64,000 nt of DNA, from positions 4,464,001 through 4,528,000 of the forward strand of contig OZ234497.1 of the NCBI GenBank assembly GCA_965153455.1, written 5' to 3'. How positions within the stretch are numbered: position 1 is the stretch's first letter; the number at the start of each line of letters is the position of its first letter. Of the stretch, positions 23,890 through 34,368 are shown piece by piece. Source of the DNA: Sphagnum compactum (lineage: Eukaryota; Bryophyta; Sphagnopsida; Sphagnales). Made by a program: the position numbers and the translations under genes. The notes beneath the pieces were generated by a model that worked only from the letters and a program-made list of their open reading frames with translations, was not told the DNA's origin and did not search any database.

Positions 23890-24300
23890 ATATCAATATC
23901 AATTCTAGTTTCTGAACTTGGAACCTGATCAATCAGATTCCAAAGCTATTCATTTCCAAACCTAATTTATTTGAGGCTGCAGATATAGATCAAACTTGCA
24001 AACTAGATTTAATAATTTCCAAAACTGAAATCTAGTTCATTTCAGCTTGCTCTAGTGTACAAGGTCAATTTCTTCCAAACTATTCATTTCCAATACTGAA
24101 TCTAGTTTTAAACTATTAAATTAATTTCCAAAACTGAAAATTTGAAGCTGTAGATATTCATTCTTTCAAACTATTAATATCCAAAACTGAATTTTTGAAG
24201 CTGCTGATCAAATCTAATTTCAAACCATTAAGTAATTTCCAAAACTGAAAATTTGAAGCTGCTGATCAATCTAATTCCAAACTATTAATTTCTCTCCAAA
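23890..24300. repeat. 53-58 bp degenerate tandem repeat upstream of the intact protease gene
   Basis: Units built on TCCAAAACTGAAAATTTGAA followed by GCTGCTGATCAA and a 'ccaaactattaat' tail start near 24127, 24180, 24238 and 24296, with more eroded ones back to about 23890. The reverse-complement form occurs in the other arm at about 28170-28330, so the array predates the inverted duplication. Confidence 0.7.
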
Positions 24301-26668
24301 ACTGGAGTTTTGAAGGTCTCGTGGTAGTATACACCCTGATCACAAACACAACTATGATGGGTGTTCGAATGTTGGGACAAACAGAAATTTGACTCTTGGT
24401 GACTTGAGGGTTGTTCCATGGCATTGGGCGGGTCACATAGTTTGAGGGTTTGCTTCTTCTCCACAGAGATTTGATGTGAAGGGAAAACAAAGACAAGTAT
24501 GCAATTGTCATTGCAAATATGAATACAGGAAATTTCAAACGTCTTGTCACAAAATCAACAAAATATAATCAAATCAATGAATAGTGTTTAAAATATATTC
24601 AAAGCATTTTGTAAATGAAAAAAAAAGTAAAATGGGTTTTTAGGCTCACCTACTGACCTACTTAATTACCTAGACCTACCTACCTACCTACTAACCCCTT
24701 ACCTCTTCTACCGATTTATCATCCTGCAATAAACTTTGAACTTATTTACTAATTAACTAACCTTCTTACTTACTTACATAAATAATGATGTGAAATAAAA
24801 AACTTGGCAAAATTGTCACTTTTTGGAGGTGTAGTCTGTTGATAAGAACTTAGGTTGTTATTACGAAGGTAAAAAATATTACACCAATATGTATCCTCAT
24901 TCACTATGTATTTCATTAGATCTTGACTGAATTAATTGAATTAATTTATCACGGTGAAAGTGGCCACCATTTAGTGAATGAAGACCAATTATTATAAACA
25001 AGTGAATTCATTAATATCTATTCAAATTTATTAATATCTAATCAAATTCACTAATAGTTAATTCATTATGTTAATTTCTTAGGTAATTCATAGTTAGGTT
25101 AAGGGATGAAAGCATGAATAGGTGGATTGTTTGAATTGTCACACTTGTAATTTTTTTGGATTACAAACAAATGTAAACTTTAAAACCATATTCAAAATTA
25201 ACATTGTCAATTTTTAATTATTCATGTTGTCATAGATTTTAATGGGAATCATCATAATTTTTTTGGATGAATTCTAAAAGGATTATGAACTCATAATGGA
25301 CTTTTGAAATGAACATTACATTTGTCATACATAAAAAATGAAAAATGTGAAATCAAAAAAATGTCAAAGTAGTGTCAAAAAAATTTATTCACATAAGATA
25401 TTTGAAAATTGACCCTTTATCAAATATATTTAATAAAAATATAATAAAAGTTTTTATATTTCCTATACATGTATAAATATTATTTGAATTCAGTTCCTTA
25501 CATGCCATAGTTCATTATCTTCATCTATGTTTATATAAAATGATTGTTGATAGTCATTTTTTAATCATTGTAAAGTAATTGTATGACTATGTTGTTTATG
25601 TAACGACATGTCATCTTATTGACGTCATTTGCATAGTCATTCTTTAGTTATATTTGAAATGAGTTTATCCTAGTCACATTTTCAAATGATATTTTGATCA
25701 TCATGTCATTTTGTCATTAATCATGGATATCGTATGGATGAAAATTTGCAATAAAAAAATGACGTCATCCTTCTTATTATTTCATTATCATCTACTAATC
25801 AATGCACCACTAATATATGACTATAACGTTTTACACATAGGATTTGAAATAATATCCTATGACTACAATCAATGTTATAGTTGTTTAGGACATCTATTAA
25901 TTGATTTCTTAGTTGCAAAGGACAAGATTTCTTCTAATGCATTTGTTTTGAAACTGCCATATCTAGAACCTATTAAAAATTGAATAGAGAAAGATGCCTA
26001 ACATGTCTGGTTTTTAGTCTATATAAACTAAACAAGACCTTTATTGTTCAGCTATTTCTTTGATGAACACCAAAAATTGATTGGTAGCCTTCCATGTTCC
26101 AATCTATTATTGAATCCTTAAACATTAAAAGCTTTAAATTGTCACCTTGACATTTCAATACACTTTTCCAACTTTAATTCCAACTATAACTTGATGGAAT
26201 TCAACCTTTTTTTTGGTGCAAAATTTTGCACTAATATGAAAGATGAAAAGGATGTTCACATATTCTTTATTTCTTGAGAAATATTTTTCAAATTTTGGGG
26301 AAAAAAAAATCTCAACAACTCAATCACATTTTAACTTAGAAATTTTAGTTTGTGGGCATTGTTCTAAAGCAAAATTTCAGTTTTTGAACAAGTTTTAAAA
26401 ACTTGTTGCCATTCAACGACAAATCACTCTTGGGATCATTGTAATTGATGTAACACATCACAAAAGACAATGTTGGTGTGTAGAGCAACATTGAGGTTTG
26501 GACATAAAGTTGGTAGTTGGGAGATCAAATCCCAATTGGACCCCTTCTCCTAGTGCTTTGTTAGGACCATGAGACTCTAGTGGTTAAGGACCTAAGCCTA
26601 TCCCCAAGTTTACCCACATAGAAAAAGCAATGTAGGTTTGAGTTGGCAATAATGATAAGTACAAATAA

Positions 26669-27510
26669 GGTTCACTTTACAGTAGGAATCAAGGCCAAGG
26701 TTAAACTTAAATTGAACATTCCTATTTGGTGCAATCAGTGAAATAAGCCCCAAGGGCTTTATAGTAGGACTCAAGGCTGAAAAAGAAACAATTTTTTAAT
26801 CTTTCACTTTATGGCCTTGACTTGGCCTCAAGGTAGAAAAAGATACCTATCAATTTGTAATTCTTTGGGCCAATGTTGTTGCAATAAAATATTGTTGTTT
26901 TGAAAAAATTCACATCGTAGGATTATATTAAAACCTTAAATCAAACCTTATATTTTCTCCATTTTCTTCATTTCATCTTTCTTCATTTTCATGTCTTTGT
27001 GTTGAATTTTTGTGAGAATGACCATCTTTGTGTTGAGTTTCTATATATATTAAACATCTTCGTTGAAAAATTGCACAAAAGTTGCCTCTCCATAAAACCA
27101 CTTGTTCACTCATAGCTCCATACAAATCTTTCACTTGTTGATGAAGTGCAAGTTGTTGCAATGTCATAATTATAATAATAACATTTTGAATTGCCATGAA
27201 ACACATAAGGATTACAAGAATCAATATTGTGTCTATGATCATCCATGGTGGTCTGACTTTTAAGGTTTAGCTTAGAAAAGAAGCCGAGATGAAAACAAGA
27301 ATGATATACGAAAAAAAATGAAATCATACGAAGGTGAAAGCTTTTATCTTTACTTTTTGGCCTTAATTGCTTTACACATGAACTCATTGGCCTCCAAACA
27401 AATAATATTTTATTAATAACTTGGGACCAAACAACAAGCCAAGAAATGCTCAAATTTTCCATTAAATGGTCCCAAGAGTTTTGATCCCTACTCCTAGTCT
27501 TTACCAAGCC
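26669..27510. mobile_element. PIF/Harbinger-like MITE, copy B (842 bp)
   Basis: The left portion (26669-26880) aligns in order with copy A: 'ctttacagtaggaatcaagg', 'aacattcctattt.ggtgca', 'gccccaaggg', 'ttatagtaggactcaaggct'. The right portion (27340-27510) matches the other half of copy A (ttattaataacttggg.ccaaacaacaag, aaatgctcaaa). TAA flanks both edges (26666-26668 and 27511-27513). The middle 450 bp is not in copy A and may be an insertion or the fuller form of the element. No transposase is visible. Confidence 0.62.
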
Positions 27511-27639
27511 TAATTGTGTGTGATGGTTGCCATTCTTCTTTTTTCCTTACTGCCTTCTTGTCCGTCAAAGATGTGCCTGGTGATGCCTAGACACATCTTG
27601 ATGCTGCCCATATACACTTTGGGTCATGTAATGCACAGT

Positions 27640-27750
27640 TTGGGAGGTGTCCATTACAAGACCATACGGTGCATAACATGGGTCCAAAGTGTGTCTGGGC
27701 AGCAATCCATCTTTTTTGAGAAAAAGATAGATAGGAACAAGGAAAGACTT
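27640..27750. repeat. Dispersed repeat, also at 54195-54300 in reverse
   Basis: The words 'gcataacatgggtccaaagt', 'gtgtctggg' and 'atccatcttttttgagaaaa' here reappear reverse-complemented at 54195-54300 ('tttctcaaaaaagatgga', 'cacttcggacccatcatg'). The family is unknown. Confidence 0.6.
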
Positions 27751-29163
27751 TTTGTACTGTCTGCAACAACAACTATGGGCACAGATAATGTTGCCCGGCC
27801 TCCCTTGCCCCCTCCTCAATGACCAGTGCTCAAACTGAGCAAATTCTCTTCGCCCCCCCCCCCGCCCCCTCCAATCCATCTTGAGAAAGGAATGCAAAAT
27901 GACAGGAGGTTTCTAGTAGCCTAGTACTTGTTGAAAGGTATCTCATACAGAGATCCTCCAATTGTAATTTGTTCTGCAGCCATTCACAAATTTGAACATC
28001 TGACATATCAAATCTCTGTGAACAAGAACCAAACCCTCAAACATTGTGACGCACCCAATGCCATGGAACACCCCTCAAGACGCAAAGAGCCAAATTTCCG
28101 TTTGTCCCAACATTCCAAGTTCCAGCACCCATAATTGTGTTTGATCAAGGTGTATACAATAAAAGACCTTCAAATTTTCAGTTTTGGAGATTAATAAATA
28201 GTTTGGAATTAGATTTGATCAGCCTGAGCTTAAAATATCTAGTTTTGGACATTAATAGTTTGAACTTTGGAAGCAATTGATCTCTACACTATAGAGATTC
28301 AAAATAATTTCAGTTTTGGAAATTACCTAATCTAGTTTGTAAGATCCATCCAGTGTCTTTTTCTTTTGAGACAAATCGCCGCAAGGTGACACTGAATCAT
28401 TCTTTTCACAAAAATTCTTGTTTTTGTTTTCAAAAACAAGTAGTCAATTTTTCAATTTTCTGATGTTGGGTCATCGGCTAGCCTCTCAAGAGGGATTTAG
28501 CATTAAATGGTGACAAGTTTGTAAACCTATCTAAATAATTTAAAAAACTAGTTTAAAAAAATGATATCAAACTGAATTAGAGTCCAACCATAACAAAGTT
28601 ATATTTCAATTTTTTTTTCAAAATTTGATACCTCACACCCAAAAGAAGAAAAACAAAGGAAAGACTGCTGATCTACACTAGATTCAAAATAATTTTCAGT
28701 TTTGAAGGAAATTAATCTACTTCACACAAGATCACTGCAGAGGTAGCAAATAAGTTTATATCACTGTAGACGCAAATAGGTTAGTCCGTTCGCCAACTTT
28801 TGCTGCATCAGGCAACAGTCCCCCTGTACTAGAAGTAGTTAGGCTGCGGACGGATTGATTAGTAAATTCTAGGTGTAACCGATGGAGTTCCTGGACTGGT
28901 ACTACAAATTGGTCACAGCTGCGATAATTCATTCAATCCAGCAACTGGAGCTCTGTCGTGATATTTATGATGAAGAGGATCACAGTTGAGCAATCTTATA
29001 ATGATTGCTTGGAGCTCAGACTGGCCATCAGATCCTCTAGTTTCTACACCTCAATATGCATTTAGCCTAGCTAGTTCTTTCTCAATTAGTGCAATCAGCT
29101 GATCATCACCTACCTACCTAGCTATTCAGAACTGTTCCCAGACGTCTGAGTTCTTAACTGCAG

Positions 29164-29171
29164 TATAAATA
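29164..29171 (+). promoter_or_regulatory. Candidate TATA box of the protease pseudogene
   Basis: TATAAATA lies about 250 bp before the ATG at 29416, with transcription expected to start some 30 bp later. The corresponding place in the intact gene reads AGTATACTC, a weaker match. Confidence 0.5.
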
Positions 29172-29415
29172 GTAAGACTCTCCGGTTTCTATCCTCAGCC
29201 CCACACCAATTCATTCTGGGATCTCATCAACTAGCTGAACACTAGAGCTCTTCTCAATCTTCCCGTGAAGAGAACTTTGTAAGCCAGGGGCTAATTGAGC
29301 AGTAGCTAACTAGCTAGCTAGCTTGAAGAAATTTGAAGATTTGATCTGCAGGAGAAAAGGAATTCGAACTTGCAGTGCAGCCACTAGACGGGTGAAATTA
29401 GGAGAGTCTAAGATC

Positions 29416-32386
29416 ATGGCCCGGAATCTGCATGGAAAGGATGGTGCAGCTGTTGCATTAAAATTGTTCCTCATGCCAGTAACGCTACTTGTCGTTGGTT
29501 GTCGCTCTGGTTGTGATGCGGCGGCAAACGAGAGTAGTATGGCTCCAGAAGTTGTATCCGATCGAGGATTCGCTTTACTACAGCGAGTTGCAATGGAGAA
29601 AGTAGCTGAATCTGGAGATCAGGTAAGACCTATAATCTGCTGCTACTATAATCCTACATACTGCTGAGCTTAGTATACTCTAACTGCTGTTGATTGCGAG
29701 AGAAAGAATTATATCCATTGCAGCACATGGGTACCTAGATTCATTCATGTATTTTGTTATAGCATTTTTCATCATGCTAAGCTGAGACACCGCAAACCGC
29801 TGCAGTTGATCAATTCTGTGTTATGTGTTGCTGCATGATGATGTGCTGCAGGTGCTAAGATTAGAGCTTCTTCGTAGGGACCATCCCAGCTTGGCGAACT
29901 GGAGCATTACTAACCCACCCAAAAGCTCGACCGTAAGATTTCTGGAGGCAGTGAAGAGGAGCAATGCACACAGAGATGCAATTCGCCACCGCCGGTCCAG
30001 CTGCATCATCTAGTGCAGAGGCGGGTTGGGAATCACCGCCTTACAACAACGTCCAAGCTATTCAGCATCCCAGTCTCACCAGGCGAAGGAGAGTTCCTGA
30101 CCTGGTTTGCACTGGGCACATCTGCACAGAGCTTCACATGATCCTAGACACAGGAAGCGATTTGGTGTGGACCCAGTGCTTGCCTTGCGAGCCATGCCTG
30201 TCACAAATAGGACCTGAGTTCAACCCCGCCGTATCCTCCACTTACAAACCTGTCGATTGCGGCGTCGGCTTGTGCCAGGTATGAATCAGGCGTTGGGTGG
30301 TTACCTGGTTTGGCCTGTTAGAACCATCGGCTTCCGTTCCTAAAAATCAAACCCTAATCAGGCATTGTGATCACAATGATCAGATAGGGTTTAGGTCTAG
30401 GGTTTCTTTTGCTGCTGCATCCTGATAATCATCATCAGTACACTGAGGGATTGAACTACTGAGCCTCGCTGATCATTCGCAAACATGATCCGTTCTTTCT
30501 TAATTCCAGTACATTGAAGTCATTGGCTGTTCTGCTGCCGGATGCGAATATATATATGGTTACGCAGATGGATCAGGCACGAGTGGCAATATTGCAACAG
30601 ATACACTGACATTGGGCACTGCTAGCGTTCCAAGCTTGGGATTCGATTGTGGTCACGACCAAGTAGGCGATTTCGGAGAAGCAGATGGAATAGTCGGTTT
30701 TGGACAAGGTCCTCTTTCACTCATCAGTAAGTTCAGTAATGCAGGAGTGGTGAGCAAGAGATTCTCTTATTGTTTTGTGAATTACAAGAGCGAAAACACA
30801 AGTCCTTTGCTTTTGGGAGATCCCGCAGTCTTCTCTGTCCCACCATTTATTGAATATACCCCAATGCAAGCCAATCCAATCAACCCAAGCTTTTACTACT
30901 TGAATTTGGAAGGTATCAGTGTTGCAGGCATACCTGTGAACTACCCACCTGGAACTTTTTGCGATCAATAGTAGCTCAGGAAGTGGAGGACCGATTCTGG
31001 ACTCAGGAACTACTATCAGTTCTTTGATACCAGAAGCATACAACGCACTCATCGAGGTAAGTAAAATAAAAGTAAAAATCACCACCATCATATGAATCGT
31101 CTTAATTTGAACTATTTAATTTTTGTAATCTAAAATTTGTTTTGTGTGAATTTTATTTTTGATTGCATTGTGAAAAAACTAAAATTCCTATGGTCCTCAT
31201 TCCTGAAAGTGATAAGAACCCCACTTGTGAATCAGCCCTGATCTATTTCTAGATTTTCTTCTCTCTTAAAGGATTTGATGGGTTTGTAGTCTTCTGTGTT
31301 CTCTTCTATTTCAAACGGATTTTGATCTGAACTTTATCTTGTCTGCCCTTTTCATGTATTTCATCTTTGTTCAATTCTTGTCTTGTCTCTTACTAATAAT
31401 TATGCATTTGATCTGAACTTGTCTTCTCTTCTCTCTTTCAAAAACGTCTTTGATTTGTTAGTCTTCTCTTTCTGTAGTCTTTTAACGCATTTTATGAATC
31501 CCTTTCTCCAACAAGTTAGTGAGACTGATCAACAGCCAATCACCATGCCTTAGAGAGAGGCTTCTGGAGTACACCATGTTTGATCTAGCAGGTCTGTCTG
31601 AGCTGATTTTCTCTCTCAAATTTGTAACCAAAAATTTCATCATGGATTCATGGACTTCGCAGTTTAGCTATTCATGGACTAGTACAGCTGCAACACAACT
31701 CTAATTCATAATCCAATTTTGAATTCAGCAATACTAGAAGTCTAGAGAGAAAATAAAAATTGAAAAAAAGTCCCAATTTTTGTACCCAATTAGATGTGCA
31801 CAGGGAGTTGGAAACTGGATTATAAAAATCATGCATTTGAGTTCAAGGAAAAACTATTAAAACTGACAAAGTTGTTGATTACCTATGTGATTTCTAGCTA
31901 GATCATGAAAAATAATGCAATTAATTTCATGCCAGAGGACTATTAACTGACAGCAATTTTCTATTTTTCTTGTTTTCTTTTTTTTTTTGTGATGGGGGTG
32001 ATTGATTTCTTGGGGGTTGTGTGTGCAGACTGTGAAGGAACTCTTGATATACCCTCTTGTTTCTGGATCACCATATGGGCTGGATTTATGTTTTGATGTT
32101 GGAAGCGCAAACAACAACAATCCCACGTTACCAGACATAGTGTTTCATTTCACAGATGCGGATTTTTTTTCTGACAATTGAGAATCTCTATACTAGTCTT
32201 GTTGGCACCACTAGTCCAATATACTGCTTTGCCATTGTTCCTGCGACCATCATCGGATTCAGCATTTTGGGCAATTTTCAGCAGCAAGATCACTTGATTG
32301 TTTTTGACCTTGAAAAGCTCCAAATTGGGCTTCCAATCTCTCATATATGGATGAGATACATCATTGTGCATAGCCCTTCCTTCTAA
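29416..32386 (+). pseudogene. Nepenthesin-like aspartic protease, frameshifted paralogue
   Basis: The paralogue of the intact gene. It has the same four-exon plan: 29416-29622, 29852-30278, 30510-31056 and 32029-about 32386, with good GT-AG sites (CAG|GTAAGA, CAG|GTATGA, GAG|GTAAGT). The start MARN and the signal-like segment MPVTLLVVGC are kept, as are DTGSDLVWTQC, the flap (YADGS instead of YGDGS), FGQGPLSLIS and DSGTT. Exon 2 changes frame three times (near 29985, near 30060 and at about 30139). Exon 3 has an extra T in the run 30956-30960, and exon 4 an extra T in the run 32163-32170. The C-terminus ends in an unrelated tail instead of the conserved ITC motif. Exon lengths 427 and 547 versus 402 and 546 confirm the shifts. 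As written it cannot make the protease. The two T-run shifts could be assembly errors, but the three in exon 2 are not in homopolymers. Possible AATAAA signals lie near 32496 and 32547. Confidence 0.9.
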
Positions 32387-32914
32387 AAAGCTGAAAATAA
32401 TGATAATTCTTCATACCCATATTCGTGTGAGAATTTTATGACAAGAAGAGAATTTATTACAATTGCCATCAAACAATAGTGAGCATGTTTCCTTAAGAAT
32501 AAACATACTTTGCATATTTATATATTTCTCCCTCTGCTTATTTTCTAATAAAGGCCCATGTTTTATTTCTAACTAATTTTTTTTTCTTTTCCACCCCAAA
32601 AATGAAAAAAAATTGGATTTTTTTTTTTCTCTAGTGACTGTAAAATTTGACTAAATTTGCTAAATTCTTGAAAATTTTCACCAAATTTTTAGATATCACG
32701 AAATGAAAAACAGAAGAAAAAAGAAAAAGGGCTGATTTCAAATTTCTTCAGTTCCTTAGTGAAAATCATTATTCGACAAATGTTGGATAGTAACTTTTAC
32801 TATATCAGAACTTGAATGTTGTGCAAGAATCAGATGCAATCTAAAACAAAATCAATGAGCTCAACTTAAACACATATTTAATTAATTTTGGACTTGAGTC
32901 AACTAGTCAAAAAT

Positions 32915-33780
32915 GCTCAAAGTTAGCCCCCTAGGCTGAAAAAACTTGGGGCCAACTTTGAGCATTTTTGGCTTCTTGTTTGTCCCCAAGTTATTAATAA
33001 ATGCTAGAACATTGACATCAGGATATTAACAATGGGTGTGTCACACTGTGGCCTTGCCATTTACATTAAAAAGTATCTTAAAGCAAAAGAAGAATTATGA
33101 AAACTCAAATATTTCACCATGCAAAAATATATCTTTAAGAAAATCCTCTAAAAGAAACCAAAATCCTTCAAAATATTATAACTCTATCACTAATCTCAAG
33201 TTTCAACACAAGCCAAAATATCATCTTTCAAAAATCCTTATTAAAAAAGACCTATTACCTAGGGGCCAAAATCCATTGAGCTACTATACTCTATAATGAA
33301 TCTAAACGCAATATCCTTGCCTTGGTAGGCAAGGTCAATAAATGCTAGAACATTGGCCTGAAGGGTTGCAAATTGGGTTCCCAAATTCAATGGTACCGGA
33401 GCCTAAGGTTAGTTTTCACATTGCCAAAATGAATAATTATTTTTCTCAAAAAATGAATTTGTTTTTGAATTGTGAAATTGTATATTTTTCCATCATCTAC
33501 TATAATATTATGATATGAGTAGTGAAATTATTCACATTGGTAGCCCATGATAATTATGATGATTTTCAACATATCAACTTCATATTTTCACAAAATTTCA
33601 TTTCATTATTTTGAGGATTATTTGATGACGAAATTGACCTTAGGATAAGGTATCCTATTTTCAGCCTAGGGGCCGATACAAGGCCATAAAATTCAGCATT
33701 TATTAGTAACTTGGGGCAAATTGAAAAGATTTTTTTTATTTCAGCCTTGACTCAATGTTTTTGTCCCCTACAACAACTAA
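32915..33780. mobile_element. Rearranged MITE, copy C of the 2455-2833 family
   Basis: Blocks at 32915-33010 ('aaaaatgctcaaagtt.gcccc', 'aagttattaataaatgctagaacattg'), 33325-33395 ('aataaatgctagaacattgg', 'gcaaattgggttcccaaattc') and 33640-33775 ('ggataa', 'agcatttattagtaacttgggg', 'cagccttgactca') match parts of copy A in mixed orientation. The outer CACTAGGA termini are absent. It begins directly after the right arm of the inverted duplication. Confidence 0.55.
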
Positions 33781-33784
33781 GTGT

Positions 33785-34360
33785 TTAAATGATAATTTAT
33801 ATCACATTTTAATTTTGTATTGAATGATACAATGATAGGAGGTAGCACACTACCAAATGCTCATATTTTAAACTTTAATTCAGTTAGTCAAAGTTAATTG
33901 AAATAAATTATTTCAAATATTGTAATTCAATTCATTGTGGTAATATGTATATTAGATCACTAAGTACATTGAACTCAAACATTCATCAAAAAAAAATTGC
34001 ACATTGAGTGTATTGCACATGATTAAATTCATTAGCCACATCAATGCTTTTTCCAATGTGACTATCATAAACATCATTAATTGTTATAGTGATATTCAAA
34101 TTACAATTTTTCTTGGCAAAAGATGAGAATGCAATTGAATAAATATTCACTTAGTGCTTTGGATTTGTTAAGTTACATTCCACCCTCCTTGCCAATAATC
34201 TTGTTATAACTTTGCATCATTTTATGTTTTTTTCACTAGCTCCCATCATTAAACATGCACTATTTTATAACACTTGATGTTTTCATTTCTCCCAACATCA
34301 CTATCCACTCTTCCCATCCATACTAAAAACATTCAAAATTCTAAGGCTAGAATTAGCATG
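33785..34360. other. AT-rich intergenic sequence, nothing recognised
   Basis: No reading frame or repeat boundary that I can support lies between the rearranged MITE and the hAT element. Confidence 0.5.
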
Positions 34361-34368
34361 AAGGTTCC

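Larger units (their letters stand above)
18960..24530 (-). repeat. Left arm of a large inverted duplication
   Basis: This arm is the reverse-complement relative of 27950-32880. Homology covers the region downstream of the protease gene (words around TCAGAACTTGAATGTTG and GAGCTCAACTTAAAC at 18978-19050 versus about 32805-32870), the whole gene with its splice sites, its 5' leader (GAATTCGAACTTGCAG), the AACTGAAAATTTGAAGC tandem region, and a block ending near 24520. Edges are estimated by eye to within about 50 bp. Divergence in introns and leader shows the duplication is not recent. Confidence 0.85.
24531..27949. other. Spacer between the two inverted arms
   Basis: About 3.4 kb of mostly AT-rich, unrecognised sequence that holds a CTAC-rich stretch (24655-24715), a MITE at 26669-27510 and a dispersed repeat at about 27640-27750. 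It includes a C-rich run near 27853-27873. I see no gene. Confidence 0.6.
27950..32880 (+). repeat. Right arm of the large inverted duplication
   Basis: The counterpart of 18960-24530 in reverse orientation. It holds the protease pseudogene and its upstream region. The segment 28004-28117 and its partner on the minus strand near 24500-24380 keep the same spacing over about 37 codons, with one stop (words PMPWN and KSQISVCPNI), possibly an old exon or simply slow divergence. Confidence 0.82.

Noticed and set aside
26478-26560. SINE-like A/B boxes (GGGAGATCAAATCCC)
   Set aside because: The A-box match is weak and no element ends could be placed.
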